DNA of 64,000 nucleotides from Anaspis maculata (lineage: Eukaryota > Arthropoda > Insecta > Coleoptera > Scraptiidae), in the NCBI GenBank assembly GCA_949128115.1, contig OX421961.1:121151050-121215049 (forward strand), given 5' to 3'. Below the pieces are notes generated by a model. That model did not search any database and was not told where the DNA came from. It worked only from the letters and a program-made list of their open reading frames with translations. Of this stretch, positions 47,771 to 58,038 are shown in pieces. Position 1 is the first letter of the stretch. Every line of letters begins with the position of its first letter. The translations under genes were made by a program, and so were the position numbers.

Positions 47771-48102
47771 CAGGGTGTTCCATTTTTTTGTCAATATCTT
47801 AGGAAATGAGACGGTAGAACATCGATTGATAGGTAGAAAAAAATTATATCGGAGACGCATTATAATGTAGGAGAAGCTTCCAAAGTTGAGTTTTGATTTT
47901 TTTCAAGTAATCTGATTCCAAATTTAATCAATGGATTTTGACCAAATTTGGTACACACAGTATAAGTAAGTTGATGTATCGTATAATCTGGTCATAATGA
48001 CTTCCACGTTCAGTTTTTAGGTTTTTTCCAGAAAGATCAATGTTTTTTCGTTGTTCTATACCACCTCCCGAAATATTTACAAAAAAAAAGTGAAACATCC
48101 TG
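47771..48102. mobile_element. TA-flanked MITE, CAGGGTGTTCC ends
   Basis: CAGGGTGTTCCATTTTTTTG on the left and the complement of CAGGATGTTTCACTTTTTTT on the right, each next to TA. 332 bp, no ORF. Confidence 0.75.
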
Positions 48103-48689
48103 TACATGACTGTACAAAATTGTGATTCTTCTTTTGCCGTGGGCCTGATTTAGGAGTTACGGTTCTTGAACATTGAAGAATATTTTGTGATTTTCTTTCT
48201 ATTTCTATTTTTCGTTCTGTTTCTATTTTGATCAGTTTCTGTTTCTATCTCACTTCACTCTGCTTCATTACATTATAATCCGAGAAGGCGGAATGAAAAG
48301 TAAGTGAAGGCTTTTCTGCTGGAAAATTTGCTTCTTTATCTTCGGAGTTCCATTCCCAAAGGCTCCAAAACCGTCTCTGAATAAGACATCAAACATGAAT
48401 TGAACCTCACCAAATTTTTTTTTTTCAAAAACAATTTTTTATATATTTATATAGAAATTTTATTGAAAAAATTACACCTTCTCAACATTTTGAGCTGCAA
48501 AAACAAAGGATACTCAAACATAGGTAACTTTTGTAACAATAATAATCTAAAGAATATAATTATAATACAATATTATATAGTGAGAAAACAATTAACAATA
48601 TAACAATCATCAATAATAAAATATAAGTGTAGAAGTGTAAGTTTGTAATGTAAAGTGTATTATTATTATTATTATTACGTATCACCCTG

Positions 48690-48910
48690 AAATAGTATAT
48701 TATATACCAAGGTTGAGAAAGTATTATTATAGCTGAAGCGCCAGTTTAGATCCCGAAGCGCAGCTGAGGGATATAAGGCGCTGAAGCTATAATAATTTTC
48801 TCAACCGTGGTTTATATAGTATTTTTTTTACTACTAGAAAACCGCCATTCTAATTCAGGGAGAGGTTAATAATGATGCACTTCACGGCTAGTAGTGAAAA
48901 AAGAATATTT
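48690..48910. repeat. two adjacent hairpin repeats
   Basis: CCAAGGTTGAGAAAGTATTA (about 48700) pairs with the complement around 48805 (ttctcaaccgtgg), including GAAGCGCC/GGCGCT. A shorter pair, tttactactag and ctagtagtgaaa, spans about 48828-48900. An (att)n run precedes at 48660-48677. Confidence 0.65.
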
Positions 48911-49070
48911 CAAGCTACTAAAGTTCCGCGAACAAGAGTAGAATAGATCAGTGAAAGACGAGGCTGAAAACTGAACCGTATCAAACTCGATTGTGGTCAG
49001 TCAAAAACCATATTCCATGAAAATTGTTCCACCATAACAATAAGAAATTTGAATGCTGAAATCTGCTATA

Positions 49071-50017
49071 GCAGGTTCACTTGTACTGTAACTCTAGTTG
49101 CGGCTGGGCAAATTTTCTACTTTATCATTGCAGGCTTGCGGGCTTTTTACCTGGTGTGAAACTGCATGACTTCTCTAGAAGTGAAGTTATATTTCTTTAT
49201 CAAATTGATATTGAAATCTTGGAAAACTGACCTTGTCATTCGTAGAAATGCGACTAGAGGGGTGCAGAGCTGTGTTACCGTCATTTGGACACCAGAACCC
49301 TACGGGGCCGCCATCAATTCAAGTCATCTTGACGGCGGCCATTCCAGGCTGACAAAAACTCGTTCCGCTAAGGTTCAAAACAAAAGCAAATTGAAAACTG
49401 AAGGTACTCACATAAATTTCGGTCCAATACGCAACTTTGAGCGGCTGGGTTTTTTGAAATTCGGTTTAATAAACCCTTTACACGTAAATCCTGCTGCAAC
49501 AGCAGGCTTGCTGGGATGTTTCTTGTCTTGTCAATAGTTCTTAATGATTCGGCGTGTCTTTTCGACTGGAAGAGGAGAAAGGATTGATGATTCCATTGGA
49601 TCTTTTTTTGGACGAAGCACTACTATTTTTTTAGTGTGAATCACGTAAAGTTGAACCGACTTCGAGAGGTTAGAAAAAATGTTGACACCTGTCAAATGTC
49701 AAAGCTGCTTTGATTTATTTGTTCATTGGCGAAAATTAAGAACAGGTCGAAAAATTAGTACATTTTCCAATATAATGGAAAAAAGCGTCAGACATTACGT
49801 CCCGCAAAAATATTCCAACTATCTGCAGAGGATATGCGTAAAAAATACGTTCCAAAAGTGGTCCGAACGACTTCGTGTGTCTTCGTGAATTATTTTGCCA
49901 AATGAAGCCAGAATAGCCAACCGCAAAGTTTTGTGTATTTTCTATTTATATTTCAGATTTGGAAACTTAGAAACAAAATCTCACAGCCGACTAGAATCAC
50001 GGTATAAGTGAACATAC
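49071..50017. mobile_element. TA-flanked TIR element, family A copy 2
   Basis: The left end GCAGGTTCACTTGTACTGTA and the complemented right end GTATGTTCACTTATACCGTG are followed by TA. The internal sequence matches copy 3 (56476-57521) in inverse orientation across most of its length, for example the caaatgtcaaagctgctttg block. Open frames 49166-49537 and 49679-49888 are partly retained between copies but resemble no transposase I know. Confidence 0.85.
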
Positions 50018-50737
50018 TATTGAAGATGGTAGTAGTAGGTATTCAGAAATGTACGTACATTATGTATTTGTAGATCAAAATAGTTTATTGCTGACCGATC
50101 GTCCTCAAATGAAAATGATAAACTGTCGATCCGAAATATTCAGATAAAATTCGATGAGCGAAAAAACCCGTTATGTTGAACCAATTACAAGATAATAGAA
50201 AATTGTTACAATATGCGCTGGAGAATCCGGTTCGGGGATAAGCCACAAACCCCTACTACAATTGGCGGAGGAGCTTCTTCGATAGCTTTGTCGGATTCAC
50301 AAGCTAAACTACGGGACTTTGGCGCTCTTCTAACAAGACAAAACTTGGAGTTATTGCTAAGAATGTTTTGTAAATAGTTGACCGATCGTCCACAAATGCA
50401 ACAGATGTCGAGTTGGAATAGATAAGGTTCGATTAGCAAAAATAAGCTTGATAATAATTACGTAAAACTGTTTAGAAGATAGGATAGAAAATTTATCATG
50501 CTACTTAGAAAGTCGTGTACCAATAAACACATTTATTCTTATAGGAGACAGGCGAATGTCAGTGCCGAAATGTCATTTGTCAAACATTTTTATACTTTTA
50601 GCAGTCAGAGCTCCCAATTTCTGTTCAATTATCAAGGAAAAGTAGATGAAGTAGTGTTGATTCATACTCGTTGATTATAAAACGTATTGTCACACTCCTT
50701 CCTTAACCAGTCATATGACAATACTAGGTACGTGGTA
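50018..50737. repeat. dispersed repeat fragment
   Basis: 50215-50330 matches 15285-15375 in the opposite orientation. TTGACCGATCGTCC-type blocks at about 50091 and 50379 are a local duplication. The plus frame here (CATTTTACAAAATTG-free, reading KPQTPTTIGGGA) may be ancient coding debris. Confidence 0.4.
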
Positions 50738-50921
50738 CAGGGTGTTCCCGAGAGATGGAAGCTCATTTTTAAAATCTTCCTATTTGCAATAACTTTGAAA
50801 AAAAGCACCCTTGAACGACTTTTTTTTATTATTATAGTTTCCAAATATGTCCAGTCAAATTTTCTCTCTCATGCCATGCACGGGGTGTCGCATAATTCTT
50901 CACAATTTTCCAAAACACCCT
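50738..50921. mobile_element. short MITE, CAGGGTGTTCCC end
   Basis: The left CAGGGTGTTCCCGAG pairs with the complement of tttccaaaacaccct at the right. TA borders on both sides. About 184 bp. Confidence 0.6.
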
Positions 50922-52009
50922 ATATTTCATTATCATCGGTGCAATTTCCATCTTGATTATGAAAATGCGGATACCTACTCCTAATTAATTTCACATTGGC
51001 TAATTCCAACACTCGCACGAATGGAACTTCAAAGGAATTGATTTTTAAGATAGTGGTATCTACATATTTGAGGGTACTTTTTTGTGATTTTATGTCATTT
51101 GAAAGTAAAACAAAATATCCTAGATATAAATATATTTGATTTTGCGAATTTATCCATCATTTCCTAATCTTTTAGTAATAAAAATTGATTATTTTGATGT
51201 TACATTGTGAATTTTTCAATTTTTAAGGAAATAATCTGGAAGTGTAGTACCTACTCACTTTATATTTGAGATAAAAACATGCCATGATTGTGGAAATGAA
51301 ATACAGGTGGTCCTAAAAAATGCAAAAAATTATGCTACATGCATGATATATGTATAAGTTTTTGGCTGTCATACTCAAAAGTTTTTTCTTTTTGAAATTA
51401 TTCAATGAAGGAAAAGTTTTGCAAGTGGGAGTAGATATCCATATCGTGTGAACATCACCTCTCTACGTCTTATGAAACTTGCGTATGGTATTAATATACT
51501 GTTATAATCAAAATTTAAAAAAATGCATTCAAAGTAAAAGTGAATTTGAATAAAAAAAATTGAAATTCCACGGTAGAAATCGCCTAGAAAAGTTTGTTGC
51601 TTGTTGACATATCTCAAATGGAAAACTCCTATTGTGAGGTAGAATTCATGCGTGAACACCCTGCATACATGTCAAATTTGAACGTTAGACATAAGAAAAT
51701 GGGTATTTCATCTTTCGTTGTGACCTGTCAAACAGAAGTGTCAAACTGTCGAAAAACTGAATTCTTATATAGTACAATTAATTCAAATGCAAAAATGACA
51801 TCTCGGGCCGATCTAACTGAAAAAGCGCTTCATCACTAGCGCAAATGTCAAATTTCACAACCACCCGCGAGATGTCATTTTATTCTAATTGTATATTTTT
51901 ATATATAAGGTTTTCCTATCAAGTTCGCCGTGTGATACTCACAACTTACTTATGAAAGCTTTTGAAAAACTTCTTCATACATAAATAAGCCTGTATGAAA
52001 TAAGATATA

Positions 52010-52933
52010 CAGGGTGTTCGGGTTTGGCTATTACAAACTTTGAGGGATGATTTCCCTTCAGAAATGAAGCCGAAAGAACAAAAAACTCATGGTCCTAAAA
52101 TGCTTCCTCAAAAAGATACAGGGTGTTGAAGTTAACTTTTTTTAATCGTTTTTTCACCGTAACTTTTTAACCGTTGAACCGATTTTGATCAAATTCCAAC
52201 CAAAGTTCAGTCAACTGAGTCTCCATCGAATAATAATACCACAATCCATCAAAGATTCCTGGGGGCGTGGATAATAGGAGACTGTCCCCTATTTTCGCCC
52301 CTATTTTTCTCTTTCAATTATTTTTTGAAATTGATGATATTTTCAAATTCCATGTTCAATTTAGAAGAAAAAGTTACTCTTGCAAAATTTAAATAGGCAG
52401 TAAATCAACCTAAGCAACCTTGAAAACTTATTCCAGTTGAGGAATCATGAGTTTTCTGGGATTTTAATTTTTAGGCCTTTGAAAGTCGCGATTTCGAGGC
52501 GTTTTTCAAAGATTCAGACCCAAATATCTGGGAAATGAAGCCTTTAATCAAAATTTTGCAAGAGTAACTTTTTCTTTTAAATTGAACGTATAATCCGAAA
52601 ATATTAACAATTTCAAAAAATAATTGAGGTAGATAAAAATAGGGGCAGAAATAGGAGACAGTCCTCTATTATCTACGCCCCCAGAAATTTTTGATAAATT
52701 GTGGTATCATTATTTGATGGAAACTCATTTGACTGAACATTGGTTAAAATTTGATTGGAATCGGTTCAACGGTTCAAAAGTTACGGTGGAAAAACCATTT
52801 AAAAAAGTCAACTTCAACACCCTGTATCTTTTTAAGGAAGCATTTTAGGACCATGAGTTTTTTGTTCTTCCGGCTTTATTTTTGAAGGGGAATCATCCCT
52901 CAAAGTTTGTAATAGCCAAACCCGAACACCCTG
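52010..52933. mobile_element. TA-flanked foldback element, family D
   Basis: Nearly perfect inverted arms of over 400 bp begin CAGGGTGTTCGGGTTTGGCT. They carry an inner second CAGGGTGTTGAAGTT and the block CTCATGGTCCTAAAATGCTT. TA lies at 52008-52009 and 52934-52935. The centre is near 52473. The text parallels 37878-38345, a more diverged relative. No ORF, so it is a long foldback MITE. Confidence 0.9.
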
Positions 52934-53153
52934 TATATGCTTTGTGCAGATATAATAATCTGACCTTCCAATAATTTCGATCTGTCACCTGTCAAATATC
53001 TATGGCTAGCTGTCGAATTTGACGTTTCAGGGGCACTCTGGATTCAAGAACTGATGAACGGATTTCAGCCGAGCTTCGTTTGTAGAAAGGTATAAATGAA
53101 AATTAAAAATTTTAAAATTTATTCAAGAGCAATAGCACGATTATGATAGTTTC

Positions 53154-53192
53154 TAGCTCAAGTCAGGCCGCAAAGCGGCCTGACTTGAGCTA
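53154..53192. repeat. perfect 18-bp hairpin
   Basis: TAGCTCAAGTCAGGCCGC, loop AAA, then the exact complement. It is isolated, with no larger element evident around it. Confidence 0.9.
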
Positions 53193-53614
53193 ATTTTTGG
53201 CGATAGCCACCTCGGAAAGTTTCAACTTCAAAAAGTAGGAACTTTTCAGAAGCCTTCATAAAAAGACTTCGCAGCTTTTCACTTTGCAAGACTTCTGTTC
53301 AAAATCGGCTCGATATTTATCTCCAAGTGCTTATTGAGATACTGACCCGTATCATATCTACCTTCCTACTCCTACCTATGTATGAGAGACACGTCAATTT
53401 AATACCCAGTGACTTTACGTGAAACGTGAAAGTGAAAGGAATAGCTTGGCTGGAATAAAAACAATCTTCTGATTGTTAACCTATTACTTTTTCAATTGAA
53501 TTACAGCTTGAAAACCTCCGTGAACACAACACTTCTTGTAAATTGCTGTTCGTTCTGTAGCAGCTGCCCAGCCGATCATTTTTGTCCGTTTGGCCTTACA
53601 CCTATAAGCGGCGT

Positions 53615-53890
53615 AGAGCTGCGGCTGAAACTATTTTTCATATGATCTCGAATGGGCAGGAAACACGATAGTTTTTTCCAGTGTCTTGAACTTTCTCGTT
53701 TTTTTTTGTCGGGGGCGTCATATGAGGGCGGCGGCTGAAACTGTAATGTCGAATTGACTGGAAACAATGGGTTTTCTCCTGTGGCTGTAACTTGTTTAAT
53801 TCTGTTTTTTTCGTCGGGGGCGGCATGTGAGGACGGCATCGGTTGAAACCGTTTTTCCTGTGATGGCAAGAAGGCAGGAAACACGATTAT
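53615..53890. repeat. minisatellite, about 2.5 units of ~110 bp
   Basis: GCGGCTGAAACT at 53621 and 53731 and a variant near 53838; GTCGGGGGCG at about 53709 and 53814; GGCAGGAAACACGAT at about 53655 and 53873. Long minus-strand frames here come from the repeat. Confidence 0.7.
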
Positions 53891-54680
53891 TTTAGTTCCG
53901 TCGGCCTGCCTAAATTAGGAATTCAATTTATCCCACGATACATGATAAAACATTTGTCACACTTCTCCAATCTCCATATAAGTACCCACTAGCTCTATAG
54001 CCAGTAGCCACTCTCATTTATCTAGGGTCCTCGGTACGCAGGTTCACCTCTATGGCGCCGTCGCTAACCCCAACCTTAACCGGCCTGATCAATAAAGCGC
54101 TCCCGGTTAAACAGTCAATTGAACCAGTGAGCTTGTATACTTGAAGACCTGCGCAAGAGCTGCAAGCAAAGGAAAGGGAACCGCCTATATGAGAAGGTCT
54201 ATACAGGGTGTATCAGCGATGATGACAAAAAATTTAACTAGGCTGAGATCTCGTCAAAGTATGACTAAAACCTATATAATACCATTTTGCAAAGTTCGGC
54301 TTAATGACGAAGATACAGCTCCTCAAAGTTTACTTTGTTCGGCGGATTTCAAAAATTTGTAACTCAGGAACGATTTGACCAAATCAACTTAAATTTGCGA
54401 TAAACTGATGGTTTGTCGAAACTATCTACCGATCTGTCGAATTTTAGAAGGATTCAGCCAGTGGCGTAGGAGTTACGAGGGTCAATAATTTAGAAGCATG
54501 CATGCATCCGAAGAAAAGTTAACTGACAATCTCTCCCCTCCCCTAATTTCTACGGTTGGATTCTTTAAAAATTTGGTTGATAAATAATGCGTTGAGAAAC
54601 TAGCTTATGCTGAATTTAAGCTAATTTTGTGGAAACATTCCTAAGTTAGCGATATTGAAAAATAGATATTCCAAAGTATT

Positions 54681-55091
54681 TTTTTTTTCATGTAGATATT
54701 TATTGCCATAATTATAATAACATCAATAATAATCATAAAAAGTGTAAATAATATGAGTATATAATTATTTCAACCCCAGCAATAAGGCATCATCGAAACC
54801 TAAAAGGTCTTCGCAGCATCTCCATTTTTGCCTGGTACCGCGAATGCAGTGGCTTGAGGCACGTATTATGGCGGTATTAATATTTATATAATATATTATA
54901 TGGAGATAAAAATATCTTTCGATTGATATGTATTGTGTGTATGGTATTGTATTGTTTGGAAACATTTTAAATACTACTGTTGTTGTACATTATTTTTATT
55001 ATTGAATGCAATTTCTTTTACCTTTGTATACCGAATGGTGAAGACAAATATATATTTCTATTCTATTCTATTCTATATTATATATTATTTA
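54681..55091 (-). mobile_element. 5'-truncated non-LTR retroelement insertion with 11-bp TSD
   Basis: An exact TCCAAAGTATT duplication flanks it (54670-54680 and 55092-55102). On the minus strand it ends AATAAA (complement of 54699-54704), then about ten A residues abutting the TSD. Near 54765-54885 the minus frame reads NTAIIRASSHCIRGTRQKW and then GFDDALL. This is the same C-terminal motif, IRA...RG(T)RK, as at 31964-32409, so both come from one family or close relatives. The 5' part is AT-rich with TTCTA repeats (55055-55076). Confidence 0.85.
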
Positions 55092-55386
55092 TCCAAAGTA
55101 TTGTCCATGCAGTCTGCCAAAAAAGACAAGCTGGCGATTGATGGTGGTTGATCACTTTTTTGACGCATTATTGATCAGATATACCTTATTCATCATGTAG
55201 GTACACTGAACGGGTTTTGACTGTATTGAGTTCACAGTAAGAAATTGCCATGCATCAAAGAGAAGGCTTCGCTTGAAATCCGGTGTGATAATATCATTTT
55301 GCAAAAAAAAACACTTCAACGATTATGGGTAGATATGGTATTACCTACACCCGAGCAACAATCAGAATAGAACCAGATAAGGTATA

Positions 55387-55530
55387 TCCCGTTCACTTTT
55401 TATTTTCAGTAGAATGACTTTATGGATTGCAGGTTGCTGGTACCATCAGCCGTATAGACGTAGCCCTCCAACTTGTCAATGTATTCTTGCTCCAAAAAGT
55501 CATTCTACTGAAAATAAAAAGTGAACGAGA
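55387..55530. mobile_element. 144-bp TA-flanked MITE with near-perfect TIRs
   Basis: TCCCGTTCACTTTTTATTTT and the complement of TCTCGTTCACTTTTTATTTT continue through CAGTAGAATGACTT, about 36 bp per arm. TA lies on each side. Confidence 0.88.
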
Positions 55531-56473
55531 TATAGATCGGCATGGCAATTCTGTCGGTCATTGGCAACCACCAAGGTAGTTGTCGTTGCTGTATAATACC
55601 TGTTTGGTTCATTTTTCTAGAGTGATGGTAGGTCATAATATCCAATTAATCATACTACCATCAGTAATAAGTTGCATGCGTTCATGTAATTCGAAGTTTG
55701 TAGCTTGACCGTACGTTGGAGTCTCCAATATGAATTTTAATTTTTAACCAGGCATACTAATCTCATTGCAGCAGATTTTTTGCATCGCTCTCGGAGGCAT
55801 TCGCCGTTCTTCTGCTATTTTTACAAATCTTGCATCCTGATGGCGGTATATAAGCTCGGAAAACCAATTTGAATACTTTGAATCACTGGGCGCTGCTGCA
55901 TGCATGCAAGCCAGCAACAAGGACTCTGTCTGTTATTTTGTCATCCGTGCAGGTAGGCGCGATGAGTTTCGGACTTTGTGGTGGTGTGTGTTCCTTTGGA
56001 TATGGGTGTCGGTTCGATCGCGGCTCCGACGGCTATCAGCATGTCGATCAGCTTGATTACGAGCGGCCGGGTTGGAAGGACCTTATCCGGCTTTATCTCG
56101 GCGAATTTGCATACACAATTGCAAATTACTATAAAACTGTATATACGCGCGAGCGTTGGGGTATTTGTACAAAGAATAACTTGCGTATACCGGCTTTTTC
56201 TCTTCGCCGGATGAATTAACGGGTTGCATTGCATCGGAATACGCGGATTATATGGGCAAGGTATAAATGTATGGACGCGAGTTGGTTTTGTGCTAGAAAT
56301 TTCTTCGCCTACCTATAAGTCGGAATTTACATGAAGTAGTTATTTACACTCAGTACACCTTGAGTACTGAAAATTCAATTGCTGGTAGGTGATATAGGTG
56401 GAACAAAAGTAATGTTACTGTAAAAAAAATTGTTACCAAAAAGCAGCACAATTATATCAGCACGAATACAGTA
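55531..56473. other. no recognised gene
   Basis: The frame at 55869-56219 (116 codons) and overlapping frames on both strands show no known motif. The local GC is a little higher (55960-56160). I treat it as unassigned. Confidence 0.4.
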
Positions 56474-56475
56474 TA

Positions 56476-57521
56476 GTATGTTCACCTGTACCGTGATTCT
56501 AGTCGGTTGTGAGATTTTGTTTCCAAGTTTCCAAATCTGAAATATACAAAATCCTCAAAACTCTGCAGTTAGATAGATAGATAGATAGATAGATAGATCT
56601 TTATTTCGTTCCATGTTTACCCCATCAGGTGTGGAACCGTCACAGTATGTACATTGTACAGCAATGCGTGATATAAATAAATTTGGTTGGCTGCTCTGAT
56701 GGCTTCATTTAGCGTTCGTCGTTCGGACCACTTTTAGAACGCATTTTGCACGCATATCCTCTGCAGATAGACGGAATATTTTTGCGGGACGTGATGTCCG
56801 ACGCTTTTTTCCATTATATTGGAAAATCTAGTAATTTTTCGACCTGTTTTTGATTTTCGCCAATGAACAAATAAATCAAAGCAGCTTTGACATTTGACAG
56901 GTGTCAAAAATATTTCTAACTTTTTGAAGCCGGTTCAACTTTAGGTTGATTCAAACTAAAAAAGTACGAGGCCTTCGTCCAAAAAAAGGGTCCCATGGAA
57001 TCATCAATCCTTTCACCTCTTGCAGTCGAAAAGACACGACGAATCATGAAGAACTATTGGCAAGACAAGGAACATCCCAGCAGACCTGCAGTTGCAGCAG
57101 GATTTAAGTATTAAAAGTTAAATAAATCGAATTTGAAAAAAAAATCAGCCGCTCAAAGTTGCGTATTGAACCGAAATTCATGTGAATATACCTCCAGTTT
57201 GTAATTTGCTCTCGTTTTGGAACTTGGCGGAACGAGTTTTTGTCGGCCTTGAATGACCGCTGTCAAGATGACTTGAATTGAAGGCGACCCCGTGGGATAC
57301 TGGTGTCTAAATGATGGTAATACATGCAGCTTTGCGCCGCTCTAGTGGCATTTCCACGTATGACGAGGTCAGTTTTCCAAGATTTTAATATCAATTTGAA
57401 AAGAAATATAACTTTACTTCTAGAGAAGTCAGTTCCACACCAGGTAAAAAGGCGGCAAGCCTACAATGCTAAAGTAGAAAATTTGTCCAGCCAACTAGAG
57501 TCGCAGTACAAGTGAACCTAC
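56476..57521. mobile_element. TA-flanked TIR element, family A copy 3
   Basis: GTATGTTCACCTGTACCGTG on the left and the complement of GTAGGTTCACTTGTACTGCG on the right, with TA outside. It is inverse in orientation to copy 2 (49071-50017). About 100 bp of non-LTR tail is inserted at 56574-56680. No intact transposase. Confidence 0.85.
56574..56680 (-). mobile_element. non-LTR retroelement 3' tail with (ATCT)n
   Basis: Absent at the matching place in family A copy 2. On the minus strand it reads a short 3' UTR, then AATAAAGATCTATCTATC and a tetranucleotide tail of about seven units. Microsatellite tails are typical of several LINE clades. Only about 3 bp (GTT) of possible TSD is seen. Confidence 0.65.
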
Positions 57522-57628
57522 TATACTCAACAGTTGAAATTTTAGACAAATTGAAATTTCTGTACCTATATCTCCTATCTCCATTTGTTTCCTAAGCTCA
57601 AATAAGTCCATTAGCTTCAGAGTCATAG

Positions 57629-58032
57629 GCCTTGTTTACGCGAGGTTTAAAACTGGTGTTAAGGTCCGTAACATCAATTTTATCGTCCGCATAAACACCT
57701 CTAAACGCAAGTTTCGCAACAGCTGTTAAGCTTAGCTAAATGTGATTTTAAATTGTATCTAGTAAGCAAACAAGTGTTGGCAATCGCACGTAAACGCCCA
57801 TGCCCATCCGCAGTACACTGATGTAGCGAATGTTGCCTAAAATCGTGGTTTTTAGGCAACTTTCACTACAGAAGTGTACTGCGGAATGTATTTTACTGCC
57901 AGGGACTTTTCTCACACGATTCAAGAATAGCGGCCTAGGTTAAGGGGCTGTCGGCTGTCATTTTGGTCGGCGCGCGTAAACACTCCTAACTAACCACTGT
58001 TGAAATCTCTGCTAAGCCTCGCGTAAACAAGC
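57629..58032. mobile_element. 404-bp TIR element with 6-bp TSD
   Basis: GCCTTGTTTACGCGAGG and the complement of GCTTGTTTACGCGAGG form the TIRs. TCATAG flanks both sides (57623-57628 and 58033-58038). The core holds a long hairpin at 57808-57884 (CCGCAGTACACT / agtgtactgcgg, with ttgcctaaaa / ttttaggcaa inside). The superfamily is unclear. Confidence 0.75.
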
Positions 58033-58038
58033 TCATAG

